NCBI GenBank assembly: GCA_937926265.1
Contig: CALAZS010000265.1
Span: 1-9,376, forward strand
Source: an uncultured Gammaproteobacteria bacterium
GTDB taxonomy: Bacteria > Pseudomonadota > Gammaproteobacteria > Chromatiales > Chromatiaceae
Direction: 5' to 3'
Length of the DNA stretch: 9,376 bases
In this document: positions 1 to 5,334 of the stretch, piece by piece
Position numbering within the stretch: position 1 is the stretch's first letter
Layout: every line of letters starts with the position of its first letter
Notes under the pieces: model-generated
What the model saw: only the letters and a program-made list of their open reading frames with translations
Databases searched by the model: none
Told to the model about the DNA's origin: nothing
Position numbers and translations under genes: made by a program

Positions 1-11
1 GCTATAGAGAA

Positions 12-41
12 AGCCTAACAGAATTCTGTTGGGCTTTTTTT
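12..41 (+). terminator. Rho-independent terminator of an upstream gene
   Basis: A 10-bp stem (12-21 pairing with 26-35, one G-T wobble) closes an AATT tetraloop and runs directly into a T tract (35-41). It ends transcription of a plus-strand gene whose body lies before the window and separates it from the gene at 140. The near-perfect symmetry could also give weak termination on the other strand, but no A-rich run of comparable quality precedes it. Confidence 0.85.
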
Positions 42-63
42 ATTTTCTGAGCAGGAATATGGG

Positions 64-69
64 TATAAT
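64..69 (+). promoter_or_regulatory. Candidate -10 box for the gene at 140
   Basis: An exact TATAAT lies 71 bases before the ATG and just after the upstream terminator, where a promoter is expected. No good -35 hexamer is visible at 16-18 bases spacing, because that stretch is the terminator T tract. It is therefore either a weak or activator-dependent promoter, or a chance match in AT-rich DNA. Confidence 0.35.
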
Positions 70-128
70 CAGATCTGGAAACCGAAGTACTAACCCGAGT
101 AAAATTGGCCTGAAAAATGGCTAAATTC

Positions 129-135
129 AAGGAAA
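129..135 (+). promoter_or_regulatory. Ribosome binding site for the gene at 140
   Basis: AAGGAAA with its AGGA core six bases before the ATG at 140. This is one of the clearest Shine-Dalgarno sites in the window, and it fixes the start. Confidence 0.65.
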
Positions 136-139
136 CTCA

Positions 140-661
140 ATGGTCAAAAGGCTACTAAAAGGTCGCAAGCCTGAGGTTGGTCAAATTCAGGCCTCTGCTG
201 AACCGCCAAAACTTTCTGAGCTGAAAGAAGAAATTCACGCTAAATATCCTATCCGTCACCTGAACTCACGCCATAGGAAATGGGTTGAGGATTTATCTGA
301 ACATGGTGTTTACGATAAATCCGAGGTTATTTTTCAATCTGGCGATAGCAGCATTCATGCAGTCTATCTTCTGCAGGGCTCGGTAAGCCTTAAAGCTGAC
401 GACGGCAGGTATAAAATCATTCACCATTGTGATGAATCCGCCCTCTACCCGCTGGCCAGAAAGAACCCCCGGAAATATACCGGCACGGCATTGAAACCCA
501 ACACCGTTATGCTCTGGGTTCATCGCAAATTAATAAAGGACTGCATCGATAAGCAGTTAAAAGGTAAAACCACATCTAACAGTTCTAGCAGTTCTGACAG
601 CTACCTGGTAGAGCATCTTTCAGATGCAGACCTGGCAGATGCAGACCTGGACAACATTTAA
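140..661 (+). CDS. Divergent cyclic nucleotide-binding-like domain protein
   Basis: A cytoplasmic protein of 173 aa with no signal peptide or membrane segment. Residues about 55-136 read as a CNMP-type beta-barrel: a GVYDKSEVIFQSGD start, a VYLLQGSVSL strand turn, and a C-terminal NTVMLWVHRKLID-like strand and helix. This fold normally binds cAMP or c-di-GMP, or acts as a ligand-free sensor or scaffold. The usual phosphate-binding cassette (FGE...RxA) is replaced by ALYPLARKNPRKYTGTA, so the ligand glutamate is missing and cAMP binding is doubtful. There is no HTH, kinase or channel domain, so this is not a CRP-type regulator. The tail is a Ser-rich linker (146-154) followed by an acidic repeat (DADLADADLD). 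The ATG is well placed behind AAGGAAA (129-135). It sits alone between a terminator and an AT-rich gap, so context gives no partner. The fold call is good; the function is unknown. Confidence 0.8.
   Translation: MVKRLLKGRKPEVGQIQASAEPPKLSELKEEIHAKYPIRHLNSRHRKWVEDLSEHGVYDKSEVIFQSGDSSIHAVYLLQGSVSLKADDGRYKIIHHCDESALYPLARKNPRKYTGTALKPNTVMLWVHRKLIKDCIDKQLKGKTTSNSSSSSDSYLVEHLSDADLADADLDNI
621..650 (+). repeat. Perfect tandem duplication of a 15-bp unit inside the CDS
   Basis: The unit CAGATGCAGACCTGG occurs at 621-635 and again, identically, at 636-650. At 15 bp it preserves the reading frame and yields the repeated acidic peptide DADLA/DADLD just before the stop codon. Exact identity at the DNA level suggests a recent slippage duplication or ongoing length variation. 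Confidence 0.9.
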
Positions 662-707
662 TCAAAACCAATCCAGTCTAGTTGGATAAGTTCATTGATT
701 TTCCTTT

Positions 708-749
708 TTAAGTTATAAGGGTTAAGTATTAAGGTCTAAGTATTAAGGA
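708..749. repeat. Six tandem heptamers, TTAAG-type
   Basis: Six consecutive 7-bp units with no spacer: TTAAGTT, ATAAGGG, TTAAGTA, TTAAGGT, CTAAGTA, TTAAGGA. The last two pairs form an almost exact 14-bp repeat (TAAGTATTAAGG at 723-734 and 737-748), with a diverged copy at 709-720. The array lies 47 bases after the stop of the 140-661 gene and just before the stop of the small minus-strand ORF at 756. The role is unknown; it may be a binding-site array or slippage product. Confidence 0.85.
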
Positions 750-755
750 CGAAAC

Positions 756-941
756 TCAAATAAGAAAATAGGAACTTGCAGGTAAAATCACCAGAAACAG
801 CATAAACACTATAAATCTGGATATCAGTCTTTTCTTTTGCTCATCAGACTCTACGTTTTTGGCTTTCTTAATAAAATAATAAACACCCCAAATTGAGAGC
901 AAACAGATGAGATTTAAAACAATTGCTGTTTCAGATTCCAT
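756..941 (-). CDS. Small two-helix membrane protein, hypothetical
   Basis: A 61-aa reading frame from an ATG at 941 (a TTG at 956 would add five residues). It has two strongly hydrophobic segments, about residues 6-24 and 40-60, separated by a charged, Lys-rich linker (KKAKNVESDEQKKR). That is the layout of a hairpin inner-membrane protein, and random AT-rich DNA rarely gives such an ordered pattern. I do not recognise a family. The Shine-Dalgarno is poor: only AAAG directly abuts the ATG. A TATACT sits close upstream but has no convincing -35. It is transcribed away from the flagellin gene at 1152. It is either a real small membrane protein or a chance ORF in AT-rich sequence. Confidence 0.4.
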   Translation of the reverse strand: MESETAIVLNLICLLSIWGVYYFIKKAKNVESDEQKKRLISRFIVFMLFLVILPASSYFLI

Positions 942-1008
942 CTTTAGAGTATACAAAAAGAAGCAAAAATCTTATTGACTGGCATCAAATGGAATCAAAA
1001 AAGCCTGG

Positions 1009-1047
1009 TTTCAGCCTGAAATTGTGAAATTCTGCTCATTTTTCAGG
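1009..1047. promoter_or_regulatory. Palindrome plus half-site upstream of flagellin, possible operator
   Basis: TTTCAGCCTGAAA (1009-1021) is a 6-bp inverted repeat about a single central C. A second, opposite-facing element, ATTTTTCAGG, follows at 1038-1047; with 1015-1021 it makes a 7-bp inverted repeat (CCTGAAA...TTTCAGG). Such a pair of dyads 105-143 bases ahead of a start codon looks like a transcription-factor site or an RNA hairpin in the leader. No known regulator consensus was recognised. Confidence 0.35.
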
Positions 1048-1151
1048 TATTTAGTTCACATAATCATTGAAAAAAGTGACTTAGATTCATACGTATCCGG
1101 TTGTAATAAGCTAAAATAGCATTAGGTCGCAGTATTTTGTGAGCAGTAACC

Positions 1152-1970
1152 ATGTTAAAAATTGACAACAGCTTTGCGCTGAATACATCCAGGTTTCTGA
1201 ACAACAATCAGAACCAACTTCAGCAGTCGATGGAAAGGCTTTCATCTGCAAAACGTATAAACCGCGCTTCAGATGATGCAGCAGGATTAGCTATTGCCGC
1301 ACAACTAACCAGCCAGTTACTCGGTTCGCAACAGGCATATAACAATGCAAACAATGCCATTTCAATGGTACAAACCGGTGATGCTGCAATCTCTGAACTC
1401 TCCAATATTTCACAACGTATTTCTGAACTAGCCGTACAGTCTGCCAATGGCATCTACAGCGCCTCTGACAGGGCTGCACTTCAGGCAGAGGTAAGCCAGT
1501 TAACAGAGGAAGCCCAGAATATTGTCAACTCTGCGGAATTTAACGGCCAGAAACTGCTTTCCGGTGGTGAAGACATCCAGATTCAGGTTGGTAACGAAGC
1601 CGGTAACACAGTGACAATCACAACACCGAATCTTCAGGCCCAATTAGCCACAGCAGGTTTGTTCTCAGTTGATGTTTCAACCGTTAACGGCGCACGGGAT
1701 GCTATCGGCCAAGTTGAAGCGTCCCTGGACACGATTGTTAAAAGCCGTTCAGAATTCGGCGCTATTTCCAACCGGTTCGAAGCCGTCAGCCGCCAGTTAC
1801 TGGTCGAAGCTGAATCAACAGCGGCTTCCAGAAGCAGAATTGAAGATGCCGACTATGCTGCTGAAACTGCTGCCCGCACACGCTCACTGATATTGCAGGA
1901 TGCAGGCCTTGCCTCCCTCGCCCAGGGTAATCTTTCCAAAGGCATAGTTACTCAATTACTCGGCAGATAA
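1152..1970 (+). CDS. fliC: Flagellin, compact type lacking D2/D3
   Basis: Flagellin is the subunit of the flagellar filament; it is exported by the flagellar type III system and assembled outside the cell. The protein has 272 aa. The N-terminal D0/D1 helices cover residues 1-138, with the hallmark SSAKRINRASDDAAGLAIA (31-49), QRISELAVQSANG (88-100) and FNGQKLLSG (130-138). The C-terminal D1/D0 helices cover about 180-272, with SRIEDADYAAETA (228-240) and an LASLAQGN...LLGR end. Only about 40 residues link the halves, so the surface domains D2/D3 are absent, as in many short bacterial flagellins. No cysteine is present. The ATG is the first possible start after an in-frame TGA at 1140; the Shine-Dalgarno is weak. 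No second flagellin, flaG, fliD or fliS is adjacent, and the gene is followed by a tRNA. Family assignment is secure; whether it is the major filament protein cannot be told from here. Confidence 0.97.
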   Translation: MLKIDNSFALNTSRFLNNNQNQLQQSMERLSSAKRINRASDDAAGLAIAAQLTSQLLGSQQAYNNANNAISMVQTGDAAISELSNISQRISELAVQSANGIYSASDRAALQAEVSQLTEEAQNIVNSAEFNGQKLLSGGEDIQIQVGNEAGNTVTITTPNLQAQLATAGLFSVDVSTVNGARDAIGQVEASLDTIVKSRSEFGAISNRFEAVSRQLLVEAESTAASRSRIEDADYAAETAARTRSLILQDAGLASLAQGNLSKGIVTQLLGR

Positions 1971-2092
1971 ATCAATTTGCTACTATCGTTTACGGTTTTT
2001 TTGCTGTAATATTGCCGCCTCAAATCACAAGGGCAATGAGCGTCTGTGCCCGTAATGTCTATGTTTGGACTATCAAGTTTGAATCTCTTTAT

Positions 2093-2166
2093 GGCGGAGT
2101 GGCAGAGTGGTTATGCAGCGGCCTGCAAAGCCGTGGACCTCGGTTCGATTCCGGGCTCCGCCTCCA
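2093..2166 (+). tRNA. tRNA-Cys (anticodon GCA), CCA encoded
   Basis: A 74-nt cloverleaf. The acceptor stem GGCGGAG (2093-2099) pairs with CTCCGCC (2156-2162), followed by discriminator T and genomic CCA (2164-2166). The anticodon stem GCGGC/GCCGT (2118-2122/2130-2134) holds loop CTGCAAA with anticodon GCA at 2125-2127. The T arm contains GGTTCGATTCC. This is typical of gammaproteobacterial tRNA-Cys. It stands alone here, without the tRNA-Gly and tRNA-Leu neighbours found in enterobacteria. No clear promoter or terminator was identified around it. The GC-rich exporter operon ends 41 bases downstream, facing it. Confidence 0.97.
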
Positions 2167-2207
2167 TAATTCGATAACCGGGCACACCCTGAGAAGTCGA
2201 AAACTCT

Positions 2208-3407
2208 CTATTCTGACCTTAATGCATCAACAGGTTTCATTCTTGCTGCCTGGTTTGCAGGTAAGACACCGGCAAGCATGCCAATTACTACCGCCAGACT
2301 CTCTGCCATGATGATATAGGCCCATGAGGTATACACTGGCAAATCCGGCACAAATACATGCAACAGAAATGTAGCGCCCCAACCAAGAAACAGGCCAAGG
2401 ATGCCACCAGCCGCAGCCAGAAGAACGGCCTCACCAAGAAACAGCCACAAAATCTGTCGGCGCTGAGCACCTAATGCGGTGAGCAATCCAATCTCAGGTG
2501 TTCGTTCCCTGACAGAAATTGTCATGATGGTGAGAATCCCGACTCCGCCAACCAGCAGTGAAATTCCGCCCAGAGCGCCAACCGCAATGGTCAGCACATC
2601 CAGTACCGAGGTCAACACTTCAAGCATCTGCTCCTGGGTGATAACACTGAAATCCTCGTTGCCATGGCGTGCCTGCATTAATCGCTTGATGGATTCTTCA
2701 ACATCCTCTGCATTTGCATTCGGGTGGTACAGCACATCGATTTCCATCAGGCTTTCCTGGTTGAAAATATTCATGGCATGGGAAGTCGGGATATAAACGG
2801 CGTCATCCAAATCAAAACCAAGCATTTGTCCCTTGGATTCCATAACACCGATAACTCTGAAACGATAGCTACCAACCCTTATGATTTCACCCAGAGGTGA
2901 ACGGTCGGGAAAAAGCTCAGCGCGGATTTTACTGCCGAGTACCACGAAAGCCCTGGCAGATACAGCATCATCTTCAGGCAGGAACTGACCTGTAGCTGTT
3001 TTAAACTGCCAGACTTCAGGCATGCCGGGGCCAACTCCGTAGACCACGGTGCGGCGTTGTCGTTCACCTGCTTCCAATTGGGCATTGCCCTGCACCAGCG
3101 GTACGGCATCGATTACCTGGTGCAGTCGCTTGATAGCTGCTGCATCATCAAGACTAAGTGGCCGCACTGTGTTTACGAGTGCCCCTGAAAAGCCCATTGT
3201 GCTCGTTTTGCCTGGAGTAACTGCTATCAGGTGCGTGCCAAACTGGCTGAATTCACTGATCATGTAACGTTGCAGACCCTGCCCCATTGAGGTGAGCAAC
3301 ACTACGGCAGCAATACCGATCGCAATGCCGAGTGCTGTCAGTCCACTACGCATTCGCATTGCCAGGACCGCCGAGAAAGAAAACCGTGCAAGATCGATCA
3401 ATTGCAT
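2208..3407 (-). CDS. ABC exporter permease B, MacB/FtsX type
   Basis: An inner-membrane permease of 399 aa. TM1 is about residues 22-42 (ALGIAIGIAAVVLL), followed by a MacB-type periplasmic core domain (about 45-265) and then three C-terminal helices (about 270-298, 318-350, 362-384) forming an FtsX domain. The coupling motif after TM2 reads RERTPEIGLLTALGAQRRQIL (300-320), very close to the family pattern. The chain ends with the usual KPVDALR. It lacks any ATPase domain, unlike MacB, and must use the ATPase encoded at 4612-5334. I chose the ATG at 3407 over a TTG two codons earlier because CAGGAC is spaced correctly for it; the start then follows the TGA of permease A by two bases. It is the last gene of the operon, ending in TAG and converging on tRNA-Cys. 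It is a paralogue of permease A but clearly diverged, suggesting a heterodimer. Confidence 0.93.
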   Translation of the reverse strand: MQLIDLARFSFSAVLAMRMRSGLTALGIAIGIAAVVLLTSMGQGLQRYMISEFSQFGTHLIAVTPGKTSTMGFSGALVNTVRPLSLDDAAAIKRLHQVIDAVPLVQGNAQLEAGERQRRTVVYGVGPGMPEVWQFKTATGQFLPEDDAVSARAFVVLGSKIRAELFPDRSPLGEIIRVGSYRFRVIGVMESKGQMLGFDLDDAVYIPTSHAMNIFNQESLMEIDVLYHPNANAEDVEESIKRLMQARHGNEDFSVITQEQMLEVLTSVLDVLTIAVGALGGISLLVGGVGILTIMTISVRERTPEIGLLTALGAQRRQILWLFLGEAVLLAAAGGILGLFLGWGATFLLHVFVPDLPVYTSWAYIIMAESLAVVIGMLAGVLPANQAARMKPVDALRSE

Positions 3408-3409
3408 TA

Positions 3410-4615
3410 TCAACGTCCTGACAAAGCGACCACCGGGTCAAGCGATGCAGCCCGTCGGGCAGGAACCAGGCCAAAACCGATACCTGTGAGTATTGCCATG
3501 GCCAACGCTGACCACAGCGCCCACTGCGGAGCAACAAATGGAAACATCGGGAAATACTGCTGCAATACCCAGTTTCCGGCAAGGCCGGCCAACAGGCCTG
3601 CAAGAGCGCCCAGCAGGGATAAAAAAGCCGATTCGGTTAAAAACAGCAACAGGATCTGATGACGTGGAGCGCCAAGTGCCTTGAGCAGGCCAATTTCAGC
3701 GGTGCGCTGTGATACCGCTACCAGCATGACATTCATGATCATGATACCGGCCACCAGCAGGCTGACGCCAGCAATGCCTCCGAGCGAATAAGTCAGTGTC
3801 GACAGAATACGGTTAAACGTGCTCAGCAGGGAATCCTGAGTCAACACGGTGACATCCTCCTCCCCTTCGTGCCGTTCCTTGATAATACGGCGGATATCAT
3901 CCCGGGCTTTATCGATAATCTCCTTGTGACGGGCTTCAACCAGGATACGAAACAGCGAGCTGCTGTTAAACAATCGCTGGGCTGAAGCAACCGGCATAAT
4001 CAGGACATCTCCCATATCAACGCCGACCGACAGCCCTTCTTCATCGAGTATACCGATAACGCGACAACGGTCTGCACTTACCCTGACCCATTGCCCCAGA
4101 GCTTTCTTATTGCCAAACAGTTCAGATTTCAGCTTGTAGCCCAGCACGCAGACCGGTGATGCAAGGTTCATTTCCAATTCCGGCAGGAACTGCCCCTGGC
4201 TCATACTCAGTTTGCGTACTTCAAACAGGCTTGCGGTACTGCCCAGTATGGTAACCTCGCGATCAAGCTGCCCGAAAGAAACCGGTGCCGCACCGACAAT
4301 GATCGGTGCCAGACGCCTGACATGCCGGCTACGTTCAAGCGATGCGGCATCCTCCAGCGTCAGGTCTCGTGTAGTTCCACCGGTCAGCGGTGGTGCCGTG
4401 CCTGTCGTTTCAGTCCGCCCCGGCAGAATGATCAACAGATTGGTTCCCAGCGAGGAAAACTGGTCGGTAACATAGAGCCTCGCACCTTCACCCAGAGTTG
4501 TCAGCAGAACCACCGAGGCCACGCCAATTGTCATGGCCAGTAAGGTTAACAATGTTCTGGCCAGGTATCCCTCTAATGCATGTAAGGCAAATTCAATAAC
4601 ATCATGGAATTTCAC
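3410..4615 (-). CDS. ABC exporter permease A, MacB/FtsX type
   Basis: An inner-membrane permease of 401 aa with the same architecture as permease B. TM1 lies about 20-42 (after an ARTLLTLL motif), with a periplasmic MacB core domain about 45-265 and C-terminal FtsX helices about 273-300, 320-350 and 365-386. The cytosolic coupling segment SQRTAEIGLLKALGAPRHQIL (302-322) is the expected contact with the ATPase. The tail SLDPVVAL matches the family end. The start is GTG at 4615, which overlaps the TGA of the ATPase gene in a GTGA, a classic coupled junction. The sequence differs from permease B over most of its length, including a Thr/Gly/Pro-rich stretch (67-83) early in the periplasmic domain. 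The likely role is one half of an asymmetric transporter that moves a substrate from the inner membrane or periplasm to the adaptor. The substrate is unknown. Confidence 0.93.
   Translation of the reverse strand: MKFHDVIEFALHALEGYLARTLLTLLAMTIGVASVVLLTTLGEGARLYVTDQFSSLGTNLLIILPGRTETTGTAPPLTGGTTRDLTLEDAASLERSRHVRRLAPIIVGAAPVSFGQLDREVTILGSTASLFEVRKLSMSQGQFLPELEMNLASPVCVLGYKLKSELFGNKKALGQWVRVSADRCRVIGILDEEGLSVGVDMGDVLIMPVASAQRLFNSSSLFRILVEARHKEIIDKARDDIRRIIKERHEGEEDVTVLTQDSLLSTFNRILSTLTYSLGGIAGVSLLVAGIMIMNVMLVAVSQRTAEIGLLKALGAPRHQILLLFLTESAFLSLLGALAGLLAGLAGNWVLQQYFPMFPFVAPQWALWSALAMAILTGIGFGLVPARRAASLDPVVALSGR
3415..3420 (-). promoter_or_regulatory. Ribosome binding site deciding the permease B start
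   Basis: CAGGAC on the minus strand, with AGGA eight bases before the ATG at 3407 but only two or three bases before the alternative TTG at 3413. It lies inside the 3' end of permease A, so ribosomes finishing that gene can restart at once. Confidence 0.6.
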
Positions 4616-5334
4616 GCGTCTGTCCTGATTTTTCCATCAAGCATTTGAATCACCCGGTCGGCTCTCTTACCTAGTTCGCTATCATGTGTCACTACAACCA
4701 GCGTAATACCCTGGCGGTTGAGTTCCTCAAGAACACCAACAACCTCCAGGCTCGAGTTATGATCAAGGTTGCCGGTTGGTTCATCGGCGAGTAGCAGTGA
4801 AGGCCGTGTGATGGTTGCCCTTGCGATAGCAACACGCTGGCGCTGCCCCCCCGACAGCTGGTCCGGACGGTGGTGACTGCGATCGACCAGGTTAAAATTC
4901 TCAAGTGCCTGTTGGACTCGATCTGTTCTCTCGAGGTGACTTACCCCAGCCAGCATCAGGGGCAAGGCAATATTCTCAGCAGCTGACAGACGAGGAACAA
5001 GGTGAAAAGCCTGGAATACAAAACCGATTTTCTCGCGGCGGAAGCCGGCAAGTTCCTGTTCCGACAGTTGCATGATGTTTTGCCCCTGAAACCGGTAATC
5101 ACCCTGGTCGGGCTTATCAAGCAGTCCAAGTACATTAAGCAGTGTTGATTTGCCTGAACCGGATGGCCCCATTATGGAGATATATTCACCTGATTTAATT
5201 TGCAGGCTGACATCATCCAGGCCATGAACCATTTCATCGCCCAGCTTAAAACTGCGGTCAACATGGCCAAGTGTTATAAAAAAAGCATCTGGCCCCTGAT
5301 TATTCACTTGTTTCGATTCGCGCAACAGCACCAT
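4612..5334 (-). CDS. ABC exporter ATPase, LolD/MacB family
   Basis: A cytoplasmic ATPase of 240 aa that powers the two permeases. All motifs are intact: Walker [10 protein letters not shown] (56-64), Q-loop glutamine 108 in VFQAF, signature LSGGQRQR (160-167), Walker B LLLADE with catalytic E185, D-loop NLD (189-191) and switch His217 in VVVTHD. Length and the [22 protein letters not shown] pattern fit the LolD/MacB/YknY group. The start is uncertain. The ATG at 5334 gives a 17-residue N-terminal tail and a 35-bp overlap with the adaptor gene, but GAGG directly abuts it. A GTG at 5307, overlapping the adaptor stop by only eight bases, is an alternative without a clear Shine-Dalgarno. The gene ends in TGA within GTGA, coupled to permease A. 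Family call secure; substrate unknown. It could be named LolD-like or MacB-like, but the adaptor next door argues for an efflux system over lipoprotein release. Confidence 0.95.
   Translation of the reverse strand: MVLLRESKQVNNQGPDAFFITLGHVDRSFKLGDEMVHGLDDVSLQIKSGEYISIMGPSGSGKSTLLNVLGLLDKPDQGDYRFQGQNIMQLSEQELAGFRREKIGFVFQAFHLVPRLSAAENIALPLMLAGVSHLERTDRVQQALENFNLVDRSHHRPDQLSGGQRQRVAIARATITRPSLLLADEPTGNLDHNSSLEVVGVLEELNRQGITLVVVTHDSELGKRADRVIQMLDGKIRTDA

Larger units (their letters stand above)
662..1151. other. 490-bp AT-rich gap: what it holds
   Basis: Apart from the heptamer array (708-749), the small minus-strand ORF (756-941) and the palindrome cluster (1009-1047), I see no gene, tRNA or clear intrinsic terminator here. 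The last 100 bases before the flagellin ATG contain no convincing sigma28 (TAAA-N15-GCCGATAA) or sigma54 (GG-N10-GC) promoter and only a weak Shine-Dalgarno. Confidence 0.6.

Noticed and set aside
1100..1140. Sigma28-like promoter before flagellin
   Set aside because: The best alignment (TAAGCTAA with GTCGCAGT) matches only about half of the consensus.
1987..2002. Possible flagellin terminator ending in seven Ts
   Set aside because: The T tract is real, but the stem before it (CGTTTACG) is only three pairs, too weak to call.
2031..2051. GGGCA...TGCCC hairpin ahead of tRNA-Cys
   Set aside because: A five-pair stem with an 11-base loop and no T tract; no function can be supported.
2143..2166. 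tRNA-Cys 3' end as an integration site
   Set aside because: No integrase and no second copy of the tRNA 3' end were seen in the window.
2182..2207. Possible bidirectional terminator between tRNA-Cys and permease B
   Set aside because: GAGAAGT...ACTCTC and GGGCACACCC make only short or bulged stems and no T tract follows on either strand.
2012..2311. 99-codon plus-strand open frame
   Set aside because: It runs straight through tRNA-Cys and into the antisense of permease B; it has no recognisable protein pattern.
3408..3413. TTG start for permease B two codons upstream
   Set aside because: The Shine-Dalgarno would be only two or three bases away; the ATG at 3407 has proper spacing.
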